Below, piece after piece: positions 49,411 through 57,803 of a DNA stretch of 64,000 nucleotides. Below the pieces are notes generated by a model. It saw only the letters and a program-made list of their open reading frames with translations. It was not told the DNA's origin and searched no databases. Made by a program: the position numbers and the translations under genes. Origin of the DNA: Janthinobacterium sp. FW305-129. GTDB lineage: Bacteria; Pseudomonadota; Gammaproteobacteria; Burkholderiales; Burkholderiaceae_D. Where the stretch lies: positions 62,001-126,000 of the forward strand of contig NZ_JACYMM010000007.1 in assembly GCF_020858115.1 (NCBI RefSeq), given 5' to 3'. Numbering within the stretch: the first letter of the stretch is position 1; every line of letters starts with the position of its first letter.

Positions 49411-50622
49411 ATGCCCATTGCCTTGCTCGCGCTGACCCTCAGCGCGTTTGCCATCGGAACCACCGAGTTTGTCATCGTGGGGCTGCTGCCCACCATCGCC
49501 GCCGACCTGGGCGTCAACCTGCCGTCGGCCGGCCTGCTGGTCAGCCTGTATGCGCTGGGCGTCGCCGTCGGCGCGCCCGTGCTGACCGCCCTGACGGGCA
49601 AGATTCCGCGCAAGACCCTGCTGCTGTCGCTGATGGTCTTGTTCACCCTGGGTAACTTGCTGGCGTGGAAATCGCCCGGCTATGCAACCCTCGTCGTCGC
49701 CCGCATCCTGACGGGGCTGGCGCATGGCGTATTCTTTTCCATCGGCTCGACCATCGCCACCTCGCTGGTGCCCAAGGACAAGGCGGCCAGCGCGATTGCC
49801 ATCATGTTTACGGGCCTGACCGTTGCCCTGGTGACGGGCGTGCCGCTGGGCACCTTCATCGGCCAGCACTTCGGCTGGCGCGAAACCTTCCTCGCCGTCT
49901 CGGCCCTGGGCCTGGTGGCCTTCATCGGCAGCCTGCTGTACGTGCCGTCGACCATCAAGCACAGCAAGCCTGCCTCGCTGCTGCAGCAAGTGCAGGTGCT
50001 GGGCCAGCCCCGGCTGCTGCTGGTGTACGCCATGACGGCCGTCGGCTATGGCGGCTCCTTCATCGCCTTTACGTATCTGGCGCCGATCTTGCAGCAAGTA
50101 TCGGGTTTCAGCGCCGGCGCCGTGGGCGCGGTAATGCTCGTGTATGGCGTGTCCGTGGCGTTCGGCAATATCTGGGGCGGCAAGCTGGCCGACAGCAAGG
50201 GGCCAGTGCGCGCCCTGAAACTGATCTTCCTGCTGCTGGCAGCCGTGCTGCTGCTGTTGACCTTCACGGCGCCGCATCCCGTGCTCGTCGTCATCACCGT
50301 GTTGCTGTGGGGCGCCGTGGCTTTCGGCAATGTTGCTGGTTTGCAAGTGTATGTCGTACAGCAAGCCGAACACTTCACGCCCCGCGCCGTGGACGTGGCA
50401 TCGGGCCTGAATATCGCCGCTTTTAATCTGGGCATCGCCGGCGGCGCCTGGGGCGGCGGCTTGATCGTGGAACACCTGGGCCTCGTGCACACGGGCTGGA
50501 TCGGCGCGCTCGTCGTGCTGGGCGCGTTTGGCTTGACGGCCTTGAGCGGCCGCATGGACCGCCTGCATCCCATCCCCGTGCGCAGCGGCGGCGAAAAGTC
50601 GATGCATGCGGTGGGGCATTAA
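49411..50622 (+). CDS. MFS efflux transporter (DHA1, AraJ-like)
   Basis: The protein has 403 aa with 12 membrane helices. It shares with the gene at 44458-45681 the stretches LSAFAIGTTEFVIVGLLPTI, SLYALGVAVGAPVLTALTGK, KIPRKTLLLSLMVLFTLGNL and DVASGLNIAAFNLGI, so the two are paralogues. It is preceded by an inverted repeat but by no dedicated regulator; the divergent neighbour is DUF3820. The substrate is unknown. Confidence 0.9.
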   Translation: MPIALLALTLSAFAIGTTEFVIVGLLPTIAADLGVNLPSAGLLVSLYALGVAVGAPVLTALTGKIPRKTLLLSLMVLFTLGNLLAWKSPGYATLVVARILTGLAHGVFFSIGSTIATSLVPKDKAASAIAIMFTGLTVALVTGVPLGTFIGQHFGWRETFLAVSALGLVAFIGSLLYVPSTIKHSKPASLLQQVQVLGQPRLLLVYAMTAVGYGGSFIAFTYLAPILQQVSGFSAGAVGAVMLVYGVSVAFGNIWGGKLADSKGPVRALKLIFLLLAAVLLLLTFTAPHPVLVVITVLLWGAVAFGNVAGLQVYVVQQAEHFTPRAVDVASGLNIAAFNLGIAGGAWGGGLIVEHLGLVHTGWIGALVVLGAFGLTALSGRMDRLHPIPVRSGGEKSMHAVGH

Positions 50623-50697
50623 TCTACAGGCAAGTCGCTGGCATGGACGAGAGTAGGGTTTACAATGGTGTTTACTTTCCTCTCGCCCATACTCCCC

Positions 50698-51915
50698 ATG
50701 TCCGATACCGCAATGTCACCGCTGTGCCTGCGCGCCGCCATCAATCCTAAACCGCTGGGCGTGGCGCTCTTGCTCATCGTGCTGGGCGCCTGCTACCTGG
50801 CGCAAACCGTGGGCGCCACGCAGTCCGCGCTGTACGTGGTGGGCGCCTTGCTCGGCATCACCCTGTATCACGCGGCCTTCGGCTTTACGTCCGCCTGGCG
50901 CGTCTTCATTGCCGATGGCCGCGGCGACGGCTTGCGCGCGCAAATGCTGATGCTGGCCGTCGGCGTGGCGCTGTTTTTCCCGGCATTGTCGGCCGGCACC
51001 CTGTTCGGCACGCCCGTCGCCGGGCTGGTGTCGCCCGCCGGCACTTCCGTCATCTTCGGCGCCTTCATCTTCGGCATCGGCATGCAGCTGGGCGGCGGCT
51101 GCGCCTCCGGCACGCTGTACACGGTCGGCGGGGGCAGCACGCGCATGCTCATCACCCTGGCCGCCTTCATCGTCGGCTCCGTGATCGGCACGGCGCACAT
51201 GCCGTTCTGGACGGCGTTGCCGCAATTGAAACCCATTTCCCTCGTCACGACCCTGGGCCTGGCGCCCGCGCTGGCCTTGAACTGGCTCGTCTTTGCGCTG
51301 ATCGCCGGCATCACGGTGCTGGTGGAAAAGCGCCGCCACGGCAAGCTCGTCGCCACGCCCCTGCGCCCGTCGCAAGCCTCGCCGTGGCTGCACGGCCCCT
51401 GGCCGCTGGTGGCGGGCGCCATCGCGCTCGTCGTGCTCAATTTCATCACCCTGGCGCTGTCGGGCCGTCCGTGGGGCGTGACGTCGGCGTTTGCCCTGTG
51501 GGGCGCGAAAGCGGCATCCGCGGTCGGCATCGACACGGCCAGCTGGGCCTACTGGTCGACCAAGGCCAACGCGGCCGCGCTGGCCGCGCCTTTGACGCAG
51601 GACAAGACTTCCGTGATGGACATCGGCATCGTGCTGGGCGCCATGCTGGCCGCGGCCCTGGCCGGCCGCTATGCGCCCGTGTGGCGCATCCCGCGCCGCT
51701 CGGTCATCGCCGCCATCGTCGGCGGCTTGCTGCTCGGCTACGGCGCACGCCTGGCGTATGGCTGCAATATCGGCGCCTACTTCAGCGGCATTGTCTCGGG
51801 CAGCCTGCACGGCTGGCTGTGGCTGGTCTGCGCTTTTCTGGGCAACGTCGTCGGCACGCGTTTGCGTCCGTGGTTCGGCCTGGAAGTGGAGAAAGTCAAA
51901 CCGACTGGCTGCTGA
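50698..51915 (+). CDS. YeeE/YedE-family (TsuA-like) sulfur-compound transporter
   Basis: The protein has 405 aa from ATG 50698; an in-frame GTG at 50665 is less likely. About ten membrane helices form two pseudo-repeats, each with the family's cysteine-bearing re-entrant motif: MQLGGGCASGTLYTVGGGST in the first half and GYGARLAYGCNIGAYFSGI in the second. In TsuA these cysteines pass thiosulfate through the membrane, and they are conserved here. Uptake of thiosulfate or a related sulfur compound is therefore likely. No TusA/TsuB-type partner is adjacent. It precedes a sodium:solute symporter by 68 nt. Confidence 0.87.
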   Translation: MSDTAMSPLCLRAAINPKPLGVALLLIVLGACYLAQTVGATQSALYVVGALLGITLYHAAFGFTSAWRVFIADGRGDGLRAQMLMLAVGVALFFPALSAGTLFGTPVAGLVSPAGTSVIFGAFIFGIGMQLGGGCASGTLYTVGGGSTRMLITLAAFIVGSVIGTAHMPFWTALPQLKPISLVTTLGLAPALALNWLVFALIAGITVLVEKRRHGKLVATPLRPSQASPWLHGPWPLVAGAIALVVLNFITLALSGRPWGVTSAFALWGAKAASAVGIDTASWAYWSTKANAAALAAPLTQDKTSVMDIGIVLGAMLAAALAGRYAPVWRIPRRSVIAAIVGGLLLGYGARLAYGCNIGAYFSGIVSGSLHGWLWLVCAFLGNVVGTRLRPWFGLEVEKVKPTGC

Positions 51916-51983
51916 GGCCGGCATAAACAGGGGCTTTGCTGTATATTTCTGCCCCTGTTCCCCTTGCCGCCAGCGTATCGCCC

Positions 51984-53462
51984 ATGTCCCCAGTCACCCT
52001 GTTTGCCGTCGTCCTCGCGTATTTTTTGATCCTGCTGGGCGTGGCGTGGCGCACCTCGCGCCACGCCACCAACGACAGTTTTTTCATCGGCAACAAGGAC
52101 AGCAACTGGATGCTGGTGGCCTTCGGCATGGTCGGCACCACGCTCACGGGCGTGACCTTCATCAGCGTGCCCGGCGCCGTGGGCAGCAACGGTTTCGGCT
52201 ACATCCAGCTGATGATCGGCTATGTGCTCGGCTACCTGGCCATCACCTTCATTCTGCTGCCGCTGTACTACCGGCTGCAGCTGACGTCCATCTACCGCTA
52301 CCTGGAAGTGCGCCTGGGCCGGCGTTCCTACCAGAGCGGGGCGGCGTTTTTCATCGTCTCGCGCCTGCTGGGCGCCACGGCGCGGCTGTATCTGGTGGTC
52401 AATATCCTGCAAGCAACAATACTCGACAACCTGGGCGTGCCGTTCTGGCTGACCTCGTGCATCGTGCTGCTGCTGATCCTGCTGTACACGTATGAAGGCG
52501 GCGTGAAGACCATCGTCTGGACCGATACCCTGCAAACGGCGTGCATGCTGGCCGGCCTCGTCATCTGCAGCGTGTTTTTGCTGCGAGAGATGGACTTGTC
52601 GCTCATCGACAGCCTCGAACGCATGCGCGCGCAAGGGCTCACGCGCATCTTCACTACCGACCCGGACAGCCCCGCGTATGTGTGGAAGCACATTCTTGCC
52701 GGCATGTTCATCACGATTGCCATGACGGGCATGGACCAGGAAATGATGCAAAAGAACATTTCCGTGCGGACCTTGCGCGATTCGCAAAAAAACATGCTGA
52801 GTCTCACCGTGGTACTGACGGGCGTGCTGCTGCTGTTCCTGTTTCTGGGCGGTCTGCTGCACCTGTATGCACCGCTGGCCGGCGTGACGGCCACGGGCGA
52901 TAAACTGTTCCCGGCCGTCGTGCTGGGGCACTTTCCCGCCGTGGTGCAGCTGATTTTCTTCATCGCCCTCATTTCCGCCCTGTTTCCCAGCGTGGACGGG
53001 GCGCTCACTGCCCTGACGTCCACCTTCTGCATCGATATTTTGGGCGTGCAGCGCAGGCCGGACTTGAGCGCGGCCGTGCAGATGCGCTGGCGCCGCCGTG
53101 TGCACCTGGGCTTTTCCGCATTGTTCTTGATATTGATCATGGCCTTCAAGTGGCTCGACGACCCCAGCATGATAGGCGTGATCCTGAAACTGGCCAGCTA
53201 TACCTATGGTCCGCTGCTGGGCCTGTTTGCCTTCGGCCTGCTGAGCCGGCGCGGCGTGCGCGACCGCTGGGTACCGCTGGTGGCCGTGGCGGGGCCATTG
53301 CTGTGCGCGCTGATCGAAGGGGAGCAGGCGCGGCTGTTCGAACATTACCGCATCGGCCTGGAATTGCTGATCCTGAATGGCGCCCTGGTACTTGCTGGCT
53401 TGTTCCTCATTTCCACGCCGGCAGGGCAGGGCGGCGCGGGCACGCTACAGTTGTCAAAATAA
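51984..53462 (+). CDS. Sodium:solute symporter (SSS family)
   Basis: The protein has 492 aa from ATG 51984; the frame extends 16 codons upstream without conservation. There are about 13 membrane helices. SSS features are FFIGNKDSNWMLVAFGMVGT, TGVTFISVPGAVG, YLEVRLGRRSYQSGAAFFIV, YTYEGGVKTIVWTDTLQT and FIALISALFPSVDGALTALT. It couples uptake of an organic solute to sodium; the substrate cannot be read from the sequence. sppA starts 63 nt later. Confidence 0.9.
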   Translation: MSPVTLFAVVLAYFLILLGVAWRTSRHATNDSFFIGNKDSNWMLVAFGMVGTTLTGVTFISVPGAVGSNGFGYIQLMIGYVLGYLAITFILLPLYYRLQLTSIYRYLEVRLGRRSYQSGAAFFIVSRLLGATARLYLVVNILQATILDNLGVPFWLTSCIVLLLILLYTYEGGVKTIVWTDTLQTACMLAGLVICSVFLLREMDLSLIDSLERMRAQGLTRIFTTDPDSPAYVWKHILAGMFITIAMTGMDQEMMQKNISVRTLRDSQKNMLSLTVVLTGVLLLFLFLGGLLHLYAPLAGVTATGDKLFPAVVLGHFPAVVQLIFFIALISALFPSVDGALTALTSTFCIDILGVQRRPDLSAAVQMRWRRRVHLGFSALFLILIMAFKWLDDPSMIGVILKLASYTYGPLLGLFAFGLLSRRGVRDRWVPLVAVAGPLLCALIEGEQARLFEHYRIGLELLILNGALVLAGLFLISTPAGQGGAGTLQLSK

Positions 53463-53525
53463 GACGATTCAGGCCGTTTTCAGTTATATTGATTTCCTTT
53501 AGGTACATAACCTCACGGAGCATCG

Positions 53526-55400
53526 ATGTCACTCAACCCCTTCCCGCCGCTACGCCGCGGTTTTGGCGCATTCTGGCGCGCGCTGGACGCCACCCGCCGC
53601 GCGGTCATCAATCTGATTTTCCTGCTGATCGTCATCGCCATCCTGATCGCCATCTTTGGCGGCGGCGCCAAGCCCCTGGCCGAGAAGACCACCCTGGTGC
53701 TGGACCTGCAAGGCCCGCTGGTCGAGGAAACCCCGGGCGGCGTGCGCGAAGCGGTGCTGGCCAATGTCAGCGGCGAAGTCAAGAAAAGCGTGCAGCTGCG
53801 CGACGTGCTGGCCGTGCTCGACACGGCGGGCAAGGACAAGAACATCGGCTCCATGGTGATCCTGCTCGACGAATTGCAGGGCGGCGGCCTGGCGTCGCTG
53901 CGCGAAGTGGCGGCCGGCGTGGAACGCTTCCGCGCCACGGGCAAGAAAGTCACGGCCTGGGGTTCGAGCTACAACCAGCGCCAGTACCTGGTGGCGGCCA
54001 AGGCCGACGAGGTATTCCTGCACCCGATGGGCGGCGTCATGCTGGAAGGCTTTGGCCGCTACCGCAATTACTACCGCGACGCGCTCGACAAGGTGGGCGT
54101 GACGGTGAACCTGCTGAAAGTGGGCACATATAAAAGCGCGGCCGAGCCTTTCATCGCCAACGGACCGTCCGAAGCGGCGGCCGAGGCGGACCGCTACCTG
54201 AATAGCGGCCTGTGGGCCACCTACACGGCGGACGTGGAAAAGGCGCGCAAGCTGCCGGCCGGCGCCATCATGCAGGCTATCGATGCGCTGCCCGCGCTGA
54301 TGACGGCGGCCGGCGGCGACCTGGGCAAGCTGTCGCTGGACGCCAAGCTGGTCGACGGCCTGAAAACGCGCGATGAACTGCGCCAGTTCATGATGGCGCG
54401 CGGCGCCAGGAACACGGAAGGCACGAATTTCCGCCAGGTGAACTACACCGATTACCTGGCGCGCCTGCGCCCCGTGCACATCGGCGACGCCGTCGGCGTG
54501 GTCATCGCCTCGGGTGAAATCGGCGATGGCATCGCGGCACCGGGCGCCATCGGCGGCCTGTCCACCTCGCGCTTGATCCGCCAGGCGCGTGAAGACAAGT
54601 CGATCAAGGCCGTCGTGCTGCGCGTCGATTCGCCGGGCGGCAGCGCCTTCGGCTCGGAACTGATCCGCCGCGAACTGGAGCTGACGCGCGCCGCCGGCAA
54701 GCCCGTGGTCGTCTCGATGGGCAACGTGGCCGCGTCGGGCGGCTACTGGATCAGCACCTCGTCCGATGAAGTGATCGCCGACGCGGCCACCATCACCGGT
54801 TCCATCGGCGTGTTCGCGCTGTTGCCGACGGCCGACAAGGTGGTGGAAAAGCTCGGCATCCACACGGCCGGCTCGCCGACCACCTGGCTGGCCGACGCGG
54901 GCAACCCGCTGCGTCCGCTCGACCCCCGCTTCGCGCAAGTGATCCAGGGTTCGATCAACCACGTGTATGGCGACTTCCTGAACCTGGCCGCCAAGGCGCG
55001 CAAGACCACGCCGGAAAAGATCGATGCAGTGGCGCAGGGCCGCGTCTGGACGGGCTTGCAGGCGAAAGAGCGCAATCTGGTCGACCGCATCGGCAGCTAT
55101 GGCGATGCGCTGGCGTCGGCCGCCAAGCGCGCCAAGCTGGGCGCCGACTACCGCGTGACCTACCTGGAGCAGGAAACGTCGAACGTCGACCGTTTGCTGG
55201 GCATGTTCGGCTCCAGGGCCATGGCCTCGCTGGGGCTGGGCGAGCACGTGAAACTGGGCCTGGCCACGACCGGCTTGCCGGCCGACGCGGCGCTGGGCAT
55301 GGCGCAGGACTTGAGTTGGCTGTCGGGCATCACGCGCGAGCGCAAACCGTTCATGGCCCTTACGCACTGCCTGTGCGAGGTGCCTTTGGGCGGCAAGTAA
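53526..55400 (+). CDS. sppA: Signal peptide peptidase SppA, 67-kDa type
   Basis: The protein has 624 aa. It is a membrane-anchored serine/lysine protease that digests cleaved signal peptides in the periplasmic membrane face. An N-terminal membrane anchor (VINLIFLLIVIAILIAIFGG) is followed by two tandem ClpP-like domains. The general base Lys203 is in GTYKSAAEPF in the first domain, and the nucleophile Ser404 is in VSMGNVAASGGYWIS in the second; both agree with E. coli SppA (K209/S409). TITGSIGVFALLPT follows as expected. A weak hairpin terminator lies just downstream. Confidence 0.95.
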   Translation: MSLNPFPPLRRGFGAFWRALDATRRAVINLIFLLIVIAILIAIFGGGAKPLAEKTTLVLDLQGPLVEETPGGVREAVLANVSGEVKKSVQLRDVLAVLDTAGKDKNIGSMVILLDELQGGGLASLREVAAGVERFRATGKKVTAWGSSYNQRQYLVAAKADEVFLHPMGGVMLEGFGRYRNYYRDALDKVGVTVNLLKVGTYKSAAEPFIANGPSEAAAEADRYLNSGLWATYTADVEKARKLPAGAIMQAIDALPALMTAAGGDLGKLSLDAKLVDGLKTRDELRQFMMARGARNTEGTNFRQVNYTDYLARLRPVHIGDAVGVVIASGEIGDGIAAPGAIGGLSTSRLIRQAREDKSIKAVVLRVDSPGGSAFGSELIRRELELTRAAGKPVVVSMGNVAASGGYWISTSSDEVIADAATITGSIGVFALLPTADKVVEKLGIHTAGSPTTWLADAGNPLRPLDPRFAQVIQGSINHVYGDFLNLAAKARKTTPEKIDAVAQGRVWTGLQAKERNLVDRIGSYGDALASAAKRAKLGADYRVTYLEQETSNVDRLLGMFGSRAMASLGLGEHVKLGLATTGLPADAALGMAQDLSWLSGITRERKPFMALTHCLCEVPLGGK

Positions 55401-55422
55401 CAGCCACATCAACAGCATACCC

Positions 55423-55446
55423 AAGCCGGCTTCGTCCGGCTTGTTT
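55423..55446 (+). terminator. Weak terminator hairpin after sppA
   Basis: AAGCCGG (55423-55429) and CCGGCTT (55436-55442) pair around CTTCGT, followed by GTTTC. The T-run is interrupted, so read-through into the acetyltransferase gene is possible. Confidence 0.45.
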
Positions 55447-55463
55447 CATATCAGGAGCACAGC

Positions 55464-56015
55464 ATGGCAAGCGACATGAGTACACACACTGACGCGGCGA
55501 TCGCCATCCGGCCGTGCGGGAAGGGCGATGAAGCGGCGCTGGCGCTGGTGGGACAGGCCACTTTTCTTGAAGCGTTCGCCGGCATCCTCGATGGCGCCGA
55601 CGTCATCGCCCATTGCCAGCGCCAGCACGACGCGCAGCTGTACCGCGACTGGCTGGCGCTGCCGGCCATGCGCCTGTGGCTGGCCGAGGCCACGCCCGGC
55701 GGCGCGCCTGTCGGCTACCTGGTGCTCAGCCCCGCCAGCCTGCCGGTGGCGGACCCGCGCCCGGACGACCTGGAAATCAAGCGCATCTACCTGTTGCACC
55801 GCTTCCAGGGCCAGCGCGTGGGCCAGCGTTTGATGCAGGCGGCGGTGGAGCAGGCGCGCGCCGGCGGGGCAGGGCGCGTGCTGCTGGGCGTGTACGCGGA
55901 AAACCACGACGCGCTGGCGTTCTATGCGCGCTGCGGCTTTGCCCAAGTGGGCCGGCGCACCTTCCGCGTGGGCCGCACCGACTATCAGGATGTCATCCTC
56001 GGCATGACCTTGTAA
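55464..56015 (+). CDS. GNAT-family N-acetyltransferase
   Basis: The protein has 183 aa, with AGGAG upstream of the ATG (a second ATG at 55476 is possible). The acetyl-CoA-binding motif A is LEIKRIYLLHRFQGQRVGQR followed by LMQAAVEQAR, with the Q-x-x-G-x-x-like loop as QGQRVG. Motif B is ENHDALAFYARCGFAQVGRR. The N-terminal part resembles the acyl-donor branch that acts on small molecules. The substrate is unknown. Confidence 0.88.
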   Translation: MASDMSTHTDAAIAIRPCGKGDEAALALVGQATFLEAFAGILDGADVIAHCQRQHDAQLYRDWLALPAMRLWLAEATPGGAPVGYLVLSPASLPVADPRPDDLEIKRIYLLHRFQGQRVGQRLMQAAVEQARAGGAGRVLLGVYAENHDALAFYARCGFAQVGRRTFRVGRTDYQDVILGMTL

Positions 56016-56453
56016 AGCCAGGTAAAGAATCGCTGCCATCCGGCGCCGCCTGAGCACCCGCGTGGCGCCTGGTCAAGCCGGCTGGCGGGAGATTTGTAGC
56101 GAGTTTGTATCTGCATGCGAGTCGCCCGCGTCACGTGCTCGCCGGGGCGCGGCGCCCCGCAAGCCTGATTTTTTCACCATTCCCCCGCACTGGCGGCCTG
56201 CTTGCCGGCCCGCCTGCTCCTCCCATGCCTGCCTGGCTGTGTGTAATTGTTTCAAGTAGAAATGAAACAGTTACATGACTATGCTAGAGTCGTTTCACGC
56301 TAGGGAGCGATGTTTTTTCAGCTGACTTTCAGCTCTTGACTCCCCCGGCTGTGTACCGAAACAACCCCGAAAAACGGTCGTCCGGCCTGAGTGTGTTCCA
56401 CCTCGGCCGGCGCCACAGACTCGCCGTGCCAGCGGCCACTACAAGGATAAGCG
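56016..56453. other. 438-bp intergenic region before the RND operon
   Basis: No convincing gene is seen. It contains a GC hairpin, CGGGGCG (56143-56149) with CGCCCCG (56153-56159), with a T-run at 56169-56174 that could terminate the acetyltransferase transcript, and the palindrome at 56242-56275 with TATGCT (56280-56285) as a possible -10. The leader to the RND adaptor ATG would be about 160 nt. Confidence 0.5.
56242..56275. promoter_or_regulatory. 34-bp palindrome upstream of the RND efflux operon (putative operator)
   Basis: The left arm TGTAATTGTTTCA (56242-56254) and right arm TGAAACAGTTACA (56263-56275) are complementary in 12 of 13 positions around an 8-bp centre. A further GTTTCA half-site lies at 56292-56297. 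TATGCT at 56280 would be a -10 immediately downstream, without a good -35, as in activator-dependent promoters. Confidence 0.6.
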
Positions 56454-57803
56454 ATGGATTCGCAGACAACACCCAACACCCCGCGGCGCAGCCGCCGCTC
56501 GAAAATCGTCGGCACGGTCATCGCGCTGGCCGTGATGGCCGCGCTGGGCGGCGGTGCCTGGTACTTGACCCATTCGGGCGCCAGCGCCCAGGGCGGCGCG
56601 GGCGCTGGCGGTCCCGGCGGGCCTGGCGGGCCAGGCGGACGCCGCGGCGCGCCGTCGACCACCGTGGGCGTGGCCACGGCCGTCAAGTCCGACCTGCCCG
56701 TGGTGCTCGATGCGCTGGGCACGGTGACGGCGGCGTCCACGGTGACGGTGCGCCCGCAAGTGTCGGGCATATTAAAAGAATTGAAATTCAAGGAAGGCGG
56801 CATGGTCAAGGCGGGCCAAGTGGTGGCGCAGATCGACCCGGCGCAGTTCGAGATGGCGCTGATGCAGGCCACGGGCCAGCGCCAGCGCGACGAAGCGCAG
56901 CTGGAAAACGCGCGCCTGACCCTGAAACGCTATCAAACCCTGCTGGGCCAGGATTCCATCGCGCGCCAGGATGTCGATACGCAGGCAGCATTGGTGAAAC
57001 AGCTGGAAGGCACGGTGATGACGGACCGCGCGGCCGAAGGCACGGCCAGGCTGAACCTGGGTTATACAAAAGTGGTGTCGCCGATCAGCGGCCGCGCGGG
57101 CCTGAAGGTGGTCGATATCGGCAACCTGGTGAGCACCAGCGATGCGGGCGGCGTGGTGGTGGTGACGCAGCTGTCGCCCATCGACGTGCAGTTTTCCGTG
57201 CCGCAGGATAAGGTGCAAACCATCCAGGAGCGCCTGAATGGCGGTACGGCCCTGGCGGCGCTGGCGCTGGATCGCACGCGCACGCATACCCTGGACAAGG
57301 GCAGCCTGAGCGCGCTGGACAACCAGGTCGACGTGCAGACGGGCACCGTGCGCGCCAAGGCCCGCTACGCGAACGACAAGATGGCGCTGTTCCCCAGCCA
57401 GTTCGTCAACGTGCGCCTGGAACTGGGCAACATCACGGGCGCCGTGCTGGTGCCCGTCACGGCCCTGCGCCACAGTAACAACGGCGACTTCGTGTATGTG
57501 CTGAAAGCGGATAAAACCGTCACCGTGCGCATGGTCACGCGGGGCCAGGCCACCACCGACATGGTGGAAATCCGCGCCGGCCTGGAAGCGGGCGAGCAAG
57601 TCATCACGGAAGGCGCCGACCGCCTGAAGGAAGGCGCGAAAGTCACCCTGGCGGGCGACAAGCCGGCCATGGGGGGCGCCGGTGGCGCGAACGGCGAACG
57701 CCGCCACCGCCGCCAGCACCCTGATGGCAGTGGCGGCGCGGCCAGCGCATCGGCTTCCGCCTCGGCGCCGGCCACGGCGCCAGCGAAGGGCGCGGCGCAA
57801 TGA
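56454..57803 (+). CDS. mdtA: RND efflux periplasmic adaptor (MdtA-like)
   Basis: The protein has 449 aa. It is a membrane-fusion protein that bridges the inner-membrane RND pump to an outer-membrane channel. The order is: cytoplasmic basic tip, membrane anchor (IVGTVIALAVMAALGGGAWY), a Gly/Pro-rich linker, the first beta-barrel/lipoyl half (VTVRPQVSGILKELKFKEGG), an alpha-hairpin (RLTLKRYQTLLGQDSIARQD), the second lipoyl half (YTKVVSPISGRAGLKVVDIG) and the barrel (FPSQFVNVRLELG). The C-terminal 55 residues are an Ala/Gly/Ser-rich tail. It overlaps the next gene by 4 nt (ATGA). The gene order adaptor-pump-pump is that of mdtABC. Confidence 0.92.
   Translation: MDSQTTPNTPRRSRRSKIVGTVIALAVMAALGGGAWYLTHSGASAQGGAGAGGPGGPGGPGGRRGAPSTTVGVATAVKSDLPVVLDALGTVTAASTVTVRPQVSGILKELKFKEGGMVKAGQVVAQIDPAQFEMALMQATGQRQRDEAQLENARLTLKRYQTLLGQDSIARQDVDTQAALVKQLEGTVMTDRAAEGTARLNLGYTKVVSPISGRAGLKVVDIGNLVSTSDAGGVVVVTQLSPIDVQFSVPQDKVQTIQERLNGGTALAALALDRTRTHTLDKGSLSALDNQVDVQTGTVRAKARYANDKMALFPSQFVNVRLELGNITGAVLVPVTALRHSNNGDFVYVLKADKTVTVRMVTRGQATTDMVEIRAGLEAGEQVITEGADRLKEGAKVTLAGDKPAMGGAGGANGERRHRRQHPDGSGGAASASASASAPATAPAKGAAQ

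Noticed and set aside
56062..56259. 65-codon open frame in the gap before the RND operon
   Set aside because: It has no ribosome-binding site and a Cys/Ala/Pro/Arg-rich composition without pattern, and it overlaps the palindrome region.
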